DNA from: Tannerellaceae bacterium
GTDB lineage: Bacteria; Bacteroidota; Bacteroidia; Bacteroidales; Tannerellaceae
DNA: 14,836 nt
Direction of reading: 5' to 3'
Assembly (NCBI GenBank): GCA_031265595.1
Contig: JAISCM010000204.1
Coordinates: forward strand, 1 to 14,836
Within the stretch, counting starts at the first letter, position 1, and each line of letters opens with the position of its first letter. Both the position numbers and the translations under genes were made by a program. Under the pieces are notes generated by a model, which ran no database searches, had not been told where the DNA came from, and worked only from the letters and a program-made list of their open reading frames with translations. Shown piece by piece: positions 1-8,100 of the stretch.

Positions 1-962
1 AATACTTCGATGATGCTGTCGTCGCGGCTGGCCGACAAAAGATATTTGCCATTTGGCGTGATAACAAAATTACGGGGATGAATGCCGGTGGGCTGATAGC
101 CTACGTTTGTCAGCATACCCTCCGCTTCATTAAGAGAGACGATGGCAATGCCGTCTCCTTGTCGCCGGTTGGAGGCGTACAGGTATTTACCATTCGGCGT
201 AATACCGATGTCGGCGCTTCCTTTGGCATGTAAGGTATCTGCCACGATGGTTTGAAACTCGCTCAGTTCGCCGTCATTATAATTGAATCCGATAACTGTT
301 CCGCCCAGTTCGGTCACTGCATACATATATTTATTTGTGGGATGAAATACAAAATGGCGGGGGCCGGAGCCATCGGCTACCTTAAATGATTTCAACGAAT
401 CCCTATTCAGAAATAAAGAGTCCGACGGCGTTGTCTCCAACCGGTAGATATGATCCGTTCCCAAGTCGGCGGCAAATAAATATGTATAGTCGGGAGAGAA
501 TTGCACACAATGCAAATGAGGCATTTCCTGCCGTACCGTATCAACGCCGTTCCCTTCAAACAGGATCAATTGCGGGTTGGAAACAAGCTTCCCGCTTGTA
601 TCCACCGAAAAGGCCGTGATGCTTCCGCCGCTGTAATTGGCGGTTACTACATGCTGGCGGTCTTTGTCTATCGCTATGTTACACGGCGCCGCGGCATACG
701 TAGATTCGCTATTCAGCAAGGTAAGCTTCCCCTGTTCTTTATCAAATGAGAGGGCATTGGCCGAGGCTTTCCCACTCCCGTTCTCACTAACGGTATATAC
801 AAATTTACCGTCAGCCGTACACTCCAGATACGACGGATTATCTACCTTTACTACGCTTATATACTCCGAAGCGCCCGTCTCCGTATTAAATTTGTAAACG
901 TATATGCCTTCGCTCAGTCCGAATGTATAGGTTCCTATCAATAAATATAAAATACTATTCAT
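1..962 (-). CDS. Lactonase-family seven-bladed beta-propeller protein (C-terminus cut by window edge)
   Basis: Reading the minus strand from the ATG at 962-960 gives about 320 open residues that run off the window. The translation starts MNSILYLLIGTYTFGLSEGI and carries the repeating blade motifs of the YbhE/Pgl lactonase family (PF10282): NPSYLECTADGKFVYTVSE, NYSGGSITAF, PHLHCVQFSPD, GSGPRHFVFHP, YMYAVTELGGTVIGF, and GSADIGITPNGKYLYASNR. Family members are usually 340-390 residues, so only the last blade segment is missing. In characterised relatives the fold hydrolyses 6-phosphogluconolactone or other sugar lactones; the substrate here is not shown. An in-frame TAA lies 21 bases before the ATG, so the start is well bounded. 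There is no clear signal peptide, because the hydrophobic N-terminus runs straight into the first blade strand; many Bacteroidota relatives are exported. It lies 74 bp downstream of the lipoprotein gene and may be co-transcribed with it. Confidence 0.88.
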   Translation of the reverse strand, partial: MNSILYLLIGTYTFGLSEGIYVYKFNTETGASEYISVVKVDNPSYLECTADGKFVYTVSENGSGKASANALSFDKEQGKLTLLNSESTYAAAPCNIAIDKDRQHVVTANYSGGSITAFSVDTSGKLVSNPQLILFEGNGVDTVRQEMPHLHCVQFSPDYTYLFAADLGTDHIYRLETTPSDSLFLNRDSLKSFKVADGSGPRHFVFHPTNKYMYAVTELGGTVIGFNYNDGELSEFQTIVADTLHAKGSADIGITPNGKYLYASNRRQGDGIAIVSLNEAEGMLTNVGYQPTGIHPRNFVITPNGKYLLSASRDDSIIEV

Positions 963-1036
963 AACGTTGTTTATTAGATGTAGTTAGTTCTTTTAGTTAT
1001 TATCAGTTCATTAAAAATCGCGTTGAAGATAAGCAT

Positions 1037-1921
1037 TTACATAGATATTCTTATCGGTTCGGCTATTATTTTGTAATAAGAAACAGAAATATCGCCGGAT
1101 GTGGAAGGGGCAGAACCTATCAATGCAATATGACAGGCTGGCGCTTCCCAGAGGGCTAAGGGATAATACGGCGTATTACCCGTAGCCGGACCGTTCAATG
1201 TATTTGCAAATCTCTCCGTATATTCGCCGGCCAAAGGAGACAGCGTTACGTCTTCTCCCCCGTAAACAGCCTCGCTTGCTCCATACAATGAGGTGATATA
1301 GTTGTAGAAGAACGAGCGGGTAGCCGCTATTTCTTCCTTGTATCGGTCGCGGCCCGGATAGGTGTTCACTTTATAGGATAGCAGCATATAAGGCGTTTCC
1401 GAAATGGAGTGGTAGAGGGTAAGGGAAAAACCTTTTGTCAGGGAAACGAAATCGAATGACCTCGACGTTGCTTCCTCTCCCGTCCCCCAGTTTATCCCGA
1501 GGAAATCTCCGGAAAGCCTTACGTCTACCCTTACGGAATCGCTCCCTACTACTACGCTATCCCTATAGGCCCATACTTTCGCTTCGTAGGCGCCGGGTAA
1601 GTAAAAACGCTGCTCCATGCCAATAGGCATACGGTATCCCGTATAGACTTCGTGGAATATACCGGGGAGTTGCCACACTACCGAATCCAGCCGTTCGCCC
1701 AGGTAGTAGGCAAGCCCGCCTTTCTCGTTATCCTTTTGGTGTGTTTTTATACCGAACGACATGGCGTCAAACAGCCCCAGGGTCTTTACCGAAGCCGTGA
1801 GAACCAGCGTATCTTCAAACAAGGGCCTGCCGGCGCCGGCAGGAGCGCCCCCTTCTTCCTTTGCGCAGGAACCTGCCAGTATACAGCTAAAGACAACTAT
1901 AAGAGATGACAACTTCTTCAT
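1037..1921 (-). CDS. Putative lipoprotein of unknown family, 294 residues
   Basis: The N-terminus MKKLSSLIVVFSCILAGSC is a lipoprotein signal peptide with lipobox LAGSC and acylated Cys19, so the mature protein is expected to be membrane-anchored in the envelope. I do not recognise the rest. Residues about 35-135 read like an Ig/PKD-type beta sandwich (DSVVWQLPG, then an LPGAYEAKVWAYRDS strand pair), a pattern common in Bacteroidota surface lipoproteins. The remaining 150 residues are aromatic-rich with no catalytic motif I can name. The start is the lipoprotein-like ATG at 1921-1919. A plausible promoter lies just upstream (1951-1983), so the gene may be transcribed separately from the LemA-DUF2207 gene that ends 67 bp upstream. 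The lactonase gene follows after 74 bp in the same orientation. Confidence 0.75.
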   Translation of the reverse strand: MKKLSSLIVVFSCILAGSCAKEEGGAPAGAGRPLFEDTLVLTASVKTLGLFDAMSFGIKTHQKDNEKGGLAYYLGERLDSVVWQLPGIFHEVYTGYRMPIGMEQRFYLPGAYEAKVWAYRDSVVVGSDSVRVDVRLSGDFLGINWGTGEEATSRSFDFVSLTKGFSLTLYHSISETPYMLLSYKVNTYPGRDRYKEEIAATRSFFYNYITSLYGASEAVYGGEDVTLSPLAGEYTERFANTLNGPATGNTPYYPLALWEAPACHIALIGSAPSTSGDISVSYYKIIAEPIRISM

Positions 1922-1950
1922 GACATAAAAATCGGATCATTTTTTCCGAC

Positions 1951-1983
1951 GTAAAAGTAAGAAAAAGAATTTAGTATTCAAAA
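1951..1983 (-). promoter_or_regulatory. Candidate Bacteroidota-type promoter of the lipoprotein gene
   Basis: On the minus strand, TTTTG (1983-1979) is followed after 19 bases by TACTTTTA (1959-1952). This fits the TTTG / TAnnTTTG -33/-7 arrangement of Bacteroidota sigma-ABfr promoters except for the last base of the -7. It lies about 30 bp before the lipoprotein ATG, in the gap after the LemA-DUF2207 stop. Confidence 0.4.
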
Positions 1984-1988
1984 CGCCT

Positions 1989-4376
1989 TTACCAACCTCT
2001 TCCACCGCCGCCGCCTCCGCCGCCTCCGGAAAAGCCTCCGCCACGGCTGCCGCTGCTCCATCTTCCCGGGCCGGAGCTTCCCGGAGAGGAAGAAGCCGGG
2101 GATATCCGGGCGCGGTCTATCGACGAATGGAATGAGTTACCGAGTACATGGCCGAACGTGCTACCGGCAGAGAAAGGCTGGTTGCTGCTGTACCATCCGG
2201 GCTTGTAATCTACCTGTTTCAGTACGTTGTCGAACTTCTTGCCCCATTCATTTTCTACGTTCAGGGCGATGGCGTAAGGGAGTAGTTGCTCGAACAATTC
2301 GGGCGTCCGGTCGGGGGGCGTCAGTAAATTGAGGCGGTTTTCTTCTGCCGTTTTCAGGTAGAGCCGGAAGCCTTCCAGCTCCGACTGCGTCTGAGCGCCC
2401 AATACTGTAGGCGCTTTTATCAGATAGACGTATACCCCGAACGAAGCAAGCATCAGCAGGAAGAACCCGACGGCAAACGGCTCCTTGTAGAATAATAAGC
2501 TAAATTGAGACGCCAGCGTAGGCACGAGCATGATGAGCCCTACGATAAGAAAGAGGATGTTCGTAACAGTCCCCTGCTTAACAGACGAAAAGACCAGGAA
2601 GACCCCGATGATAAGAAAGGGCCACGAAAGGACAAGGTCTCCGGCGTCTAACAGCGTACCGGTCAGCGTGAGATAAAGGACGGACGACAGGACGCACAGG
2701 CAGGCGCCCAATGCGATGTATCCTATGTTTTTGAGGTAATAGTCTTTGATGCGCCAGTCGGTGTTCAGGATACCTTTCAGCCGGGAGGTAGTAGCTGCAA
2801 ACAAGGTATGATTCTTGTCGGATACCGTAACGGAGGCCGCAGACGAAAAGAGCGTTTTCCATACGCTTTCTTCTTCTTTCGACAATGCCTTCCCTTTATC
2901 AACTGCCTCCAACGTATATTTTTTCGATTCGCTGACAATACGTATGGCGCCTTTTACAGCCATACTTACCAGCACGGAGGTGAAAACCCGGCTGTCATAC
3001 CTCCTCCTGAACAAATACCCCACTACGCCGGGCGACCATTGATGCGGAGGTTTAAACGTGGGAATAACAACCGGCTTCTCGGGGTCTTTCCCTACTTTCC
3101 GCCAGGTAAAGAAGTAAAAGCATCCCATCAAAACAAACAGGGCCGTGCTGCAAATGATCTTTCTGTATGTTTCCCAAAAAGCCTGGAGGCGGGTAGGGGG
3201 AGGAGGGCGTTTGATCGTATCCCGCGGAAAGGATACGGCTACCGTAAACCCTTCGCGGGGCGCCAATCGCCCTTTTGTACGAAGGGTAAGGCCATTCGCC
3301 GCCTCTTCCGCCATACAGTTACTTTGTGTAGAGCCGGCCGGGCCGGTATAGCAAGCCGCATGAACAGGCGAAGCGCCGCCGGGTAGCCGGATGGTAGCCG
3401 AGGCCTCGTCTATGGCGAAGGCCCACTCATGGCCGGTCACATTCCAGTAAAGCTCGTCATAATCGTCGAAAAAGCCGATATGTCCATCACTTTCGTAAGT
3501 GATACGATAGGTATAAACGCCCGGCGTGAGGTACACATCACGGTTGCCGATATAGATAGCGAGGTCATTGCCTTCCGTCTGGGCGCTATACGGCTCGTCG
3601 CGGTCATTGCATTGAACCGAAAGGAGCCCGATGTTCATTGTATGCTTTTTCCCGTCTTTATCTGTCCGGTATAGCGGCATTACCCGTACGATGCCCCGCT
3701 GTATCGCATCACCTGCCGCATAGACAACGATCGATTCGCTTACCTCGATCCGCCCGGTAGTATCTACCCGGATATCGGCATGAAAACGCTGTACTCTTTC
3801 CGCTTCGTTCGCCCACAGCGTAAGGCTGCTCAACGCTAAAAACAGTAGGGATAAAAAACTCTTAAAAAACACCCCTTTTGGAAAACGAAACATCCCGGCT
3901 ATGATGTTAGACGGAAAACTTTCCCGGCAAATATTGTTCTCCCTCACCGTACCATTATAGTAGCGGCGCGCCATTTCCAGCTCATGCTCCATCTCCGTTA
4001 TCTGTTGCTGAAGCTTCAGGAAGCGCTCGTTTGCCGTCAATTGTGGATACTGTTCTACCGATACAAGCAACCGGCCGAGCAATTCGCCCAATCCGGTTTC
4101 CGAGGCTATCTGCGTCTGCCTGTCGCCGGCCTGCATCGCTTCATAGCGGTAACGGGTTACATTTTCCAGGGTCGTCCGCTCATGGATAGCATACCCCTTC
4201 ACAATATCCACCAGGTTAGGAATTAAATCATGGCGTTTCTTCAAGAAAACATCCATGATACTCCACGCCTCCTGCATCCGGTTCCTGCTCTTCACCAGCT
4301 TATTGTACAGGTAAACGGCTGCGATAAATAAAAAGCCCAAAACAACCCCTATATAAATCATACGCCTATCGTTCAT
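1989..4376 (-). CDS. LemA-DUF2207 fusion membrane protein
   Basis: Two domains that are normally adjacent genes are joined here. Numbered from the ATG at 4376, residues 8-24 form a TM helix. Residues about 24-170 are a complete LemA helical domain (PF04011) with RHDLIPNLVDIVKGYAIHE at 49-67 and FPSNIIAGMF near 154-163. Residues 170-189 (FLSLLFLALSSLTLWA) look like the old signal peptide of the second protein, now an internal TM. DUF2207 (PF09972) follows: an extracytoplasmic domain to about 390 containing DELYWNVTGHEWAF, a TM at about 407-425, a cytoplasmic part, four or five further TM helices, and a Gly-rich tail ending GGGRGW. The order of TM segments fits N-out topology, cytoplasmic LemA and outside DUF2207. 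The start 63 bases upstream (4439) is rejected because the best -7 element, TACTTTTG, lies between the two ATGs. The biochemical function of both families is unknown; a role in envelope or export is inferred. Confidence 0.85.
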   Translation of the reverse strand: MNDRRMIYIGVVLGFLFIAAVYLYNKLVKSRNRMQEAWSIMDVFLKKRHDLIPNLVDIVKGYAIHERTTLENVTRYRYEAMQAGDRQTQIASETGLGELLGRLLVSVEQYPQLTANERFLKLQQQITEMEHELEMARRYYNGTVRENNICRESFPSNIIAGMFRFPKGVFFKSFLSLLFLALSSLTLWANEAERVQRFHADIRVDTTGRIEVSESIVVYAAGDAIQRGIVRVMPLYRTDKDGKKHTMNIGLLSVQCNDRDEPYSAQTEGNDLAIYIGNRDVYLTPGVYTYRITYESDGHIGFFDDYDELYWNVTGHEWAFAIDEASATIRLPGGASPVHAACYTGPAGSTQSNCMAEEAANGLTLRTKGRLAPREGFTVAVSFPRDTIKRPPPPTRLQAFWETYRKIICSTALFVLMGCFYFFTWRKVGKDPEKPVVIPTFKPPHQWSPGVVGYLFRRRYDSRVFTSVLVSMAVKGAIRIVSESKKYTLEAVDKGKALSKEEESVWKTLFSSAASVTVSDKNHTLFAATTSRLKGILNTDWRIKDYYLKNIGYIALGACLCVLSSVLYLTLTGTLLDAGDLVLSWPFLIIGVFLVFSSVKQGTVTNILFLIVGLIMLVPTLASQFSLLFYKEPFAVGFFLLMLASFGVYVYLIKAPTVLGAQTQSELEGFRLYLKTAEENRLNLLTPPDRTPELFEQLLPYAIALNVENEWGKKFDNVLKQVDYKPGWYSSNQPFSAGSTFGHVLGNSFHSSIDRARISPASSSPGSSGPGRWSSGSRGGGFSGGGGGGGGGRGW

Positions 4377-4392
4377 ATTAGTAAGACAACGG

Positions 4393-4427
4393 CAAAAGTA
4401 AACATTTCTTTGCATAAGTAAAAAAAC
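4393..4427 (-). promoter_or_regulatory. Candidate promoter of the LemA-DUF2207 gene
   Basis: TACTTTTG (4400-4393 on the minus strand) is a perfect TAnnTTTG -7 element. A T-rich -33 region without a clean TTG lies 19 bases upstream at about 4420-4427. Only 16 bases separate the -7 from the ATG at 4376, so the leader would be very short, and the alternative ATG at 4439 would not be transcribed. The 22-bp palindrome array begins about 30 bp further upstream. Confidence 0.5.
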
Positions 4428-4458
4428 AGGGACATTCATCCTGATAGTAGAAAAAAAT

Positions 4459-4580
4459 CTTCGCGATGATATAAAAAAGTCTTCGCGATGATATAAAAAA
4501 GACTTCGCGAAGATCTTCCAAAGACTTCGCGAAGAATTAGAAAAGACTTCGCGATGATTTACTCAACACTTCGCGAAGAC
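4459..4580. repeat. 22-bp tandem array 1: six CTTCGCGAAG-type palindromic cores
   Basis: Six 10-bp cores begin at 4459, 4481, 4503, 4525, 4547 and 4569, exactly 22 bp apart. Cores 3, 4 and 6 are the perfect palindrome CTTCGCGAAG; cores 1, 2 and 5 read CTTCGCGATG. The 12-bp spacers are AT-rich and diverge from left to right: the first two are nearly identical (ATATAAAAAAG plus one base) and later ones differ. The core is better conserved than the spacer, which points to selection on the core or to protein binding. At about two helical turns per unit, all cores would face nearly the same side. The array lies upstream of the LemA-DUF2207 promoter in the divergent intergenic region. The T-run after the last core does not make it a terminator, since no plus-strand gene precedes it. 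Confidence 0.9.
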
Positions 4581-4612
4581 TTTTTTTTCCTTTCGCCGGC
4601 TCGTAATTTAGA

Positions 4613-4646
4613 GGCTGAAAGGAGGCTAAAAAACCTTCTTTCAGCC
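4613..4646. repeat. 13-bp stem hairpin
   Basis: GGCTGAAAGGAGG (4613-4625) pairs with CCTTCTTTCAGCC (4634-4646) over 13 positions including one G-T pair, around the 8-base loop CTAAAAAA. No T-run follows on either strand, so a simple intrinsic terminator is not supported. It could be an RNA structure or a degenerate repeat unit. Confidence 0.6.
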
Positions 4647-4652
4647 AAAATT

Positions 4653-4680
4653 ATTTACACACAACCATTTATACACAACC
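4653..4680. repeat. 14-bp direct tandem duplication
   Basis: ATTTACACACAACC (4653-4666) is followed directly by ATTTATACACAACC (4667-4680), identical except for one base. The second copy contains TTATACACA, which matches a DnaA-box consensus, but a single site is weak evidence for replication control. Confidence 0.55.
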
Positions 4681-4740
4681 TGAAAGCTGAAAAATATAAC
4701 TTTCTTACTCTTTAACACCTTACTACCCTTACTCCTCAGA

Positions 4741-4757
4741 GTACTTTTATAAAGTAC
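4741..4757. repeat. Short inverted repeat GTACTTT-TAT-AAAGTAC
   Basis: A 7-bp perfect stem with a 3-base loop lies immediately before the first of two ACGTTCCACC direct repeats (4756-4765 and 4820-4829). It could be a small hairpin or an operator; nothing decides between these. Confidence 0.45.
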
Positions 4758-4806
4758 GTTCCACCTTCCACCAGGCGCTCAAAACCAGCTCCCAGAGCGG
4801 AAAGCA

Positions 4807-4830
4807 GGGTGGAAGGAGCACGTTCCACCC
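4807..4830. repeat. Inverted repeat GGGTGGAA / TTCCACCC
   Basis: The arms are 8-bp perfect (4807-4814 and 4823-4830) with an 8-base loop. An alternative partner exists upstream: CCTTCCACC (4764-4772) pairs perfectly with GGTGGAAGG (4808-4816). The region could therefore form two mutually exclusive hairpins. It lies about 90 bp before the candidate operon promoter and would not be in that transcript, so a DNA-level role is more likely than attenuation. Confidence 0.5.
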
Positions 4831-4852
4831 ATTCAATTTCCTTTCACCCGGT

Positions 4853-4868
4853 AAAATGACGTCATTTT
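4853..4868. promoter_or_regulatory. Perfect 16-bp palindrome AAAATGACGTCATTTT, possible operator
   Basis: An uninterrupted 16-bp palindrome centred on TGACGTCA lies about 50 bp upstream of the candidate -7 element of the tubulin-like operon. The position suits a homodimeric regulator. No regulator gene is in the window, so the binder is unknown. Confidence 0.45.
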
Positions 4869-4893
4869 GTGGTTAAAAAACATTTTCATTAAT

Positions 4894-4925
4894 ATTTTCT
4901 TATTAGATAATATTTTATATATTTG
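4894..4925 (+). promoter_or_regulatory. Candidate promoter of the tubulin-like operon
   Basis: TATATTTG (4918-4925) matches TAnnTTTG exactly. A weak -33 region (TTTTC at 4895-4899) lies 18 bases upstream in a very AT-rich stretch. The expected transcript starts near 4930 and has a leader of about 190 bases. A second perfect -7 match, TACCTTTG, lies at 5027-5034 but has no -33 partner; if used, it would shorten the leader to about 85 bases. Confidence 0.45.
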
Positions 4926-4985
4926 CAAGCATGTGGGCTTTGTCATAAAAAACACGGAAAAACACTGAATTGCAAACTAAGCTTA

Positions 4986-5111
4986 ATGATAAATAGCATG
5001 AAAGAACTAAAAATAAAGAGACTATCTACCTTTGGATGCTCTCCATATCAATTCTACACATCACAAGTGGAGTTCAACTTACCCGGCAGTAAAATTAACA
5101 ATCATAAATGA
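4986..5111 (+). CDS. Doubtful small ORF, 41 codons, in the operon leader
   Basis: ATG at 4986 (or 4998, giving 37 codons) opens a frame reading MINSMKELKIKRLSTFGCSP that stops 12 bp before the tubulin-like start, the same spacing as other genes in the operon. Longer readings begin with a TTG inside the -7 element and are unlikely. There is no recognisable family, signal peptide or TM. It might be a leader peptide or a chance ORF; the spacing is its only real support. Confidence 0.22.
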   Translation: MINSMKELKIKRLSTFGCSPYQFYTSQVEFNLPGSKINNHK

Positions 5112-5123
5112 ATTTTTTTTGAC

Positions 5124-8100
5124 ATGGAAAATCATATTTTAATAGGATTAGGCGGTACTGGAGGGAAGGTGCTGAAAGAATTTCGCAAAAGGCTGTTTGC
5201 TGAATTTAAAGAAGACGAAAGAAAAAATCTGCCAATAGGTTTTTTTTATGTAGATTCTACAGACGAAATGATGAAGCCGAATGATATCACGTTCAGAGTA
5301 CAGGGACAAGATGCTTCTTTTAATGTCAATGAATTTGTTAATATTAAAGGCATTGAACTTGACACTGTATTTGAAAATCCGGGCGGATTCCCAGGCCTGA
5401 GCGGATTTATCGGCGACCCCGAAGTCATGCAAAAAACAATTGGAACACTTGGAGCCGCTGCCGGCCAAAAGCGAAGAGCCGGTAGAATTTTGTTTGGGGC
5501 TTCCATACAGTCGTTTTTGCATACGCTAAGTAGTCAACACATGAAAGTAGTGGAAAAATCAGGGAAAGCCTCTGTTACAATTCATATTTTTACAGGATTG
5601 GCCGGCGGAACAGGTTCCGGCAGTATTATTGATGTAATTACGCAAACAAGAAATAAATTTTCCAACACGATATTGGAAAACAGGCAGTCGGGTGCAGATA
5701 TTGTCGTTTATTGTATGGTACCTGAAAAAAATATTCCTCCTGGTTGCGATGCAGGGCGGTATCAGGCTAACGGGTATGCGGCATTAACAGAGCTTTCAGC
5801 ATTGCTTGTGAAAAAATATTTACCATACGATGTGACAGGCTGGGCAGACCGGGTATCATTTGCTACTCAAAAAGTGGTTAATGGTATGTTTGTTTATTCA
5901 AATATTAACGAACACGGCAAAGTATTAGACTCCTTTAAGAGTATTCCTAAAGTTGTTTCCGATTTTGCTTTTAGCCGCATATTTTTAGAACAAAACGATA
6001 ATACGGAAGACTTTAATCGTTTTTATAGTTTCGAGAATTTTGATGATTTTTTGTTTGAAAATAATGAAAGAGTAAAAAGAAATGAAATAGATCTTATCCG
6101 TTCTAAAACATTTGGTTCTTTTGGTATAAAGCGGATTGTTATTCCCGAAGAAGAAATCATTGAATATTTTACGTATAATTTTGGCCGCCAGGCATTGTTG
6201 CAACTGCGTTTTAATCATTGGAGCGATGGCTTGGGATTTAGGGATGTGCCTGCCCATATTGATTTTAATTCGTATGTAAAAGAACCTGAACAACTGGAGC
6301 GTTGGCGAATAACAGATCAGCATCTGAAATTAGATAAACCTATTTTGGATACTGATCAAAGAAAATGGAATGGCATAGCCGATTATTGGAACAATGTTAT
6401 TCCAGCATGGGTGGAACAATCGCGTAATGAAAATTTACCTTTAAATAGATTGGAACTATTTTGCAAGGAAGGGTATGAAAAGTTTTTCCGTAGAGTTGGC
6501 GTGAAAAACTTTTACGATGATAAACTACAGGCAAAAGAGGAACACGCTGAACAAATTACGGATATTATTGAACGGTTTATTTTTGACAAATGGACTACAG
6601 GTGATCTCTCCCTCTTTGATTTAACAAAGTTAATTGATAAAATTATTGAAAGCATTAGTCAAAGACGCAGGGATATTGACGGGAAAATAACAACCGAAAA
6701 TCAGACGCTTGAACAATTAGAGAATGTACGAAAGATAAATCTGGCCGACTGGTCAAATTTAGGATTGATAGGTGGTCTTATAAAGAAAAACAAGATAATT
6801 CAAAGACATGCTACTATCTTATCTCAATATTATATCAAAAGAACTGAAATAGAAGGGTTGAATTTTTCCACTGAATTATTGGTTCTTTTACTTGTGAAAT
6901 TAAATACGCTTCGTACCCGGATTGAGCATTTTATAAATATCATTAATATTGCCATAGAAGAAACGGACAAAAATATAGGTGTCAGATTGCAAGACAATGG
7001 TACGGTTTCAAATAAAAATCTACAGGAAGCCATTGTTCGGTTTTACAATAATGGAGCCGTTAAAGCGTTCACAAAAAACGTTATATTAGATAAAAAGCGA
7101 AATGAGAATATTGCATCCGAATTCCGCGGAAGGTTGAATGAATTAATTGGATCTGAACATACATTTATTCGTGCAAATGCTGAAATCTCCGTTGATACTA
7201 TTTTTCATATTTTTGATACTTCCATTAGGGAAAAAGCAATTTCAATCCATAACGAAATCTTTATTGAAGACCATGAGAAATTAATCAATCGTAACATTAT
7301 TCAGCAGTTGAGTGAAAAATATAATACAGAAGATGATTTGAAAACTTTCGCAAGGAATATTATTGAACAATGTGGCGTTTTTACAACGGTAAATCGAACC
7401 GAAATTCAACGCGCCATTGCCAATAACGCAATTCCTAAACTCGGGATCTCTATTTTCAATAAAATTATTTTAATAAATCTACCGGCAATAGAAGGGAATG
7501 AAACTGTTCAAGAATTCGCGAATACATTAGAAACAACGTTGGTGAATGCTGTAGAAAGTGGTACTCTTGTGAAAGTGGATAAAAATGGAACCCGTAAAAA
7601 CGAAATTGCTATTTTAAGTATCATTAATTGTTTCCCGTTGCGTATTTTACAAGATTTGCCGCTTTTGAAAGAAAAGTATGATTACCTGATAAATAATCCG
7701 AACGAAGCGCGTCAAAACCGTACCGTTTTACATACGGAAGGGACAGGTGAGAATTTCCCTAATTTATTTGTGGCAAAAGAATTACTTCCTTCCGATATTC
7801 GTAAAAAATACCTTCCTTATTTGATTCTTGCTTATGCAATGGGTTTTGTAAAATATACCGACAAGAATGATGGAACAGGTAACAGCGCTTACGGAACAAT
7901 TGAAATCAATAGGCTCGGCCGGCCCGTATTAAATCCGATAGCTGAGAAATTTATAGAAATCCCATTTATGTCGAATGTTTTTACCGAAGCATTTGGTGAA
8001 TATTTACGTGAAAAATCAGAAAAAGAATTAAAGGATAAGTATTTGCACAGAGATAGACAAGCAGAGCTGATAATAAAGATTCAGCAACTTTATAGTGATA

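Noticed and set aside
386..897. Three short plus-strand open frames
   Set aside because: They lie antisense to the lactonase-family propeller, whose minus-strand translation has clear blade motifs throughout.
2808..3386. 192-residue plus-strand open frame
   Set aside because: It is antisense to the well-supported DUF2207 coding region, with an arginine-rich, low-complexity translation typical of a shadow frame.
4377..4439. 21-residue N-terminal extension of the LemA-DUF2207 protein
   Set aside because: The best TAnnTTTG element lies inside this stretch, so the upstream ATG would precede transcription. LemA proteins start close to their TM helix.
4459..4580. CRISPR-like array
   Set aside because: The 10-bp cores and 12-bp similar spacers are far too short, the spacers are not unique, and no cas gene is present. 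The same reasoning applies to arrays 2 and 3.
4569..4588. Intrinsic terminator formed by the last CTTCGCGAAG core and the T-run
   Set aside because: The palindrome can form only a 3-4 bp stem, and no plus-strand gene ends upstream of it.
4653..4680. Replication-origin DnaA boxes
   Set aside because: Only one exact TTATACACA match, and no dnaA, dnaN or box cluster nearby.
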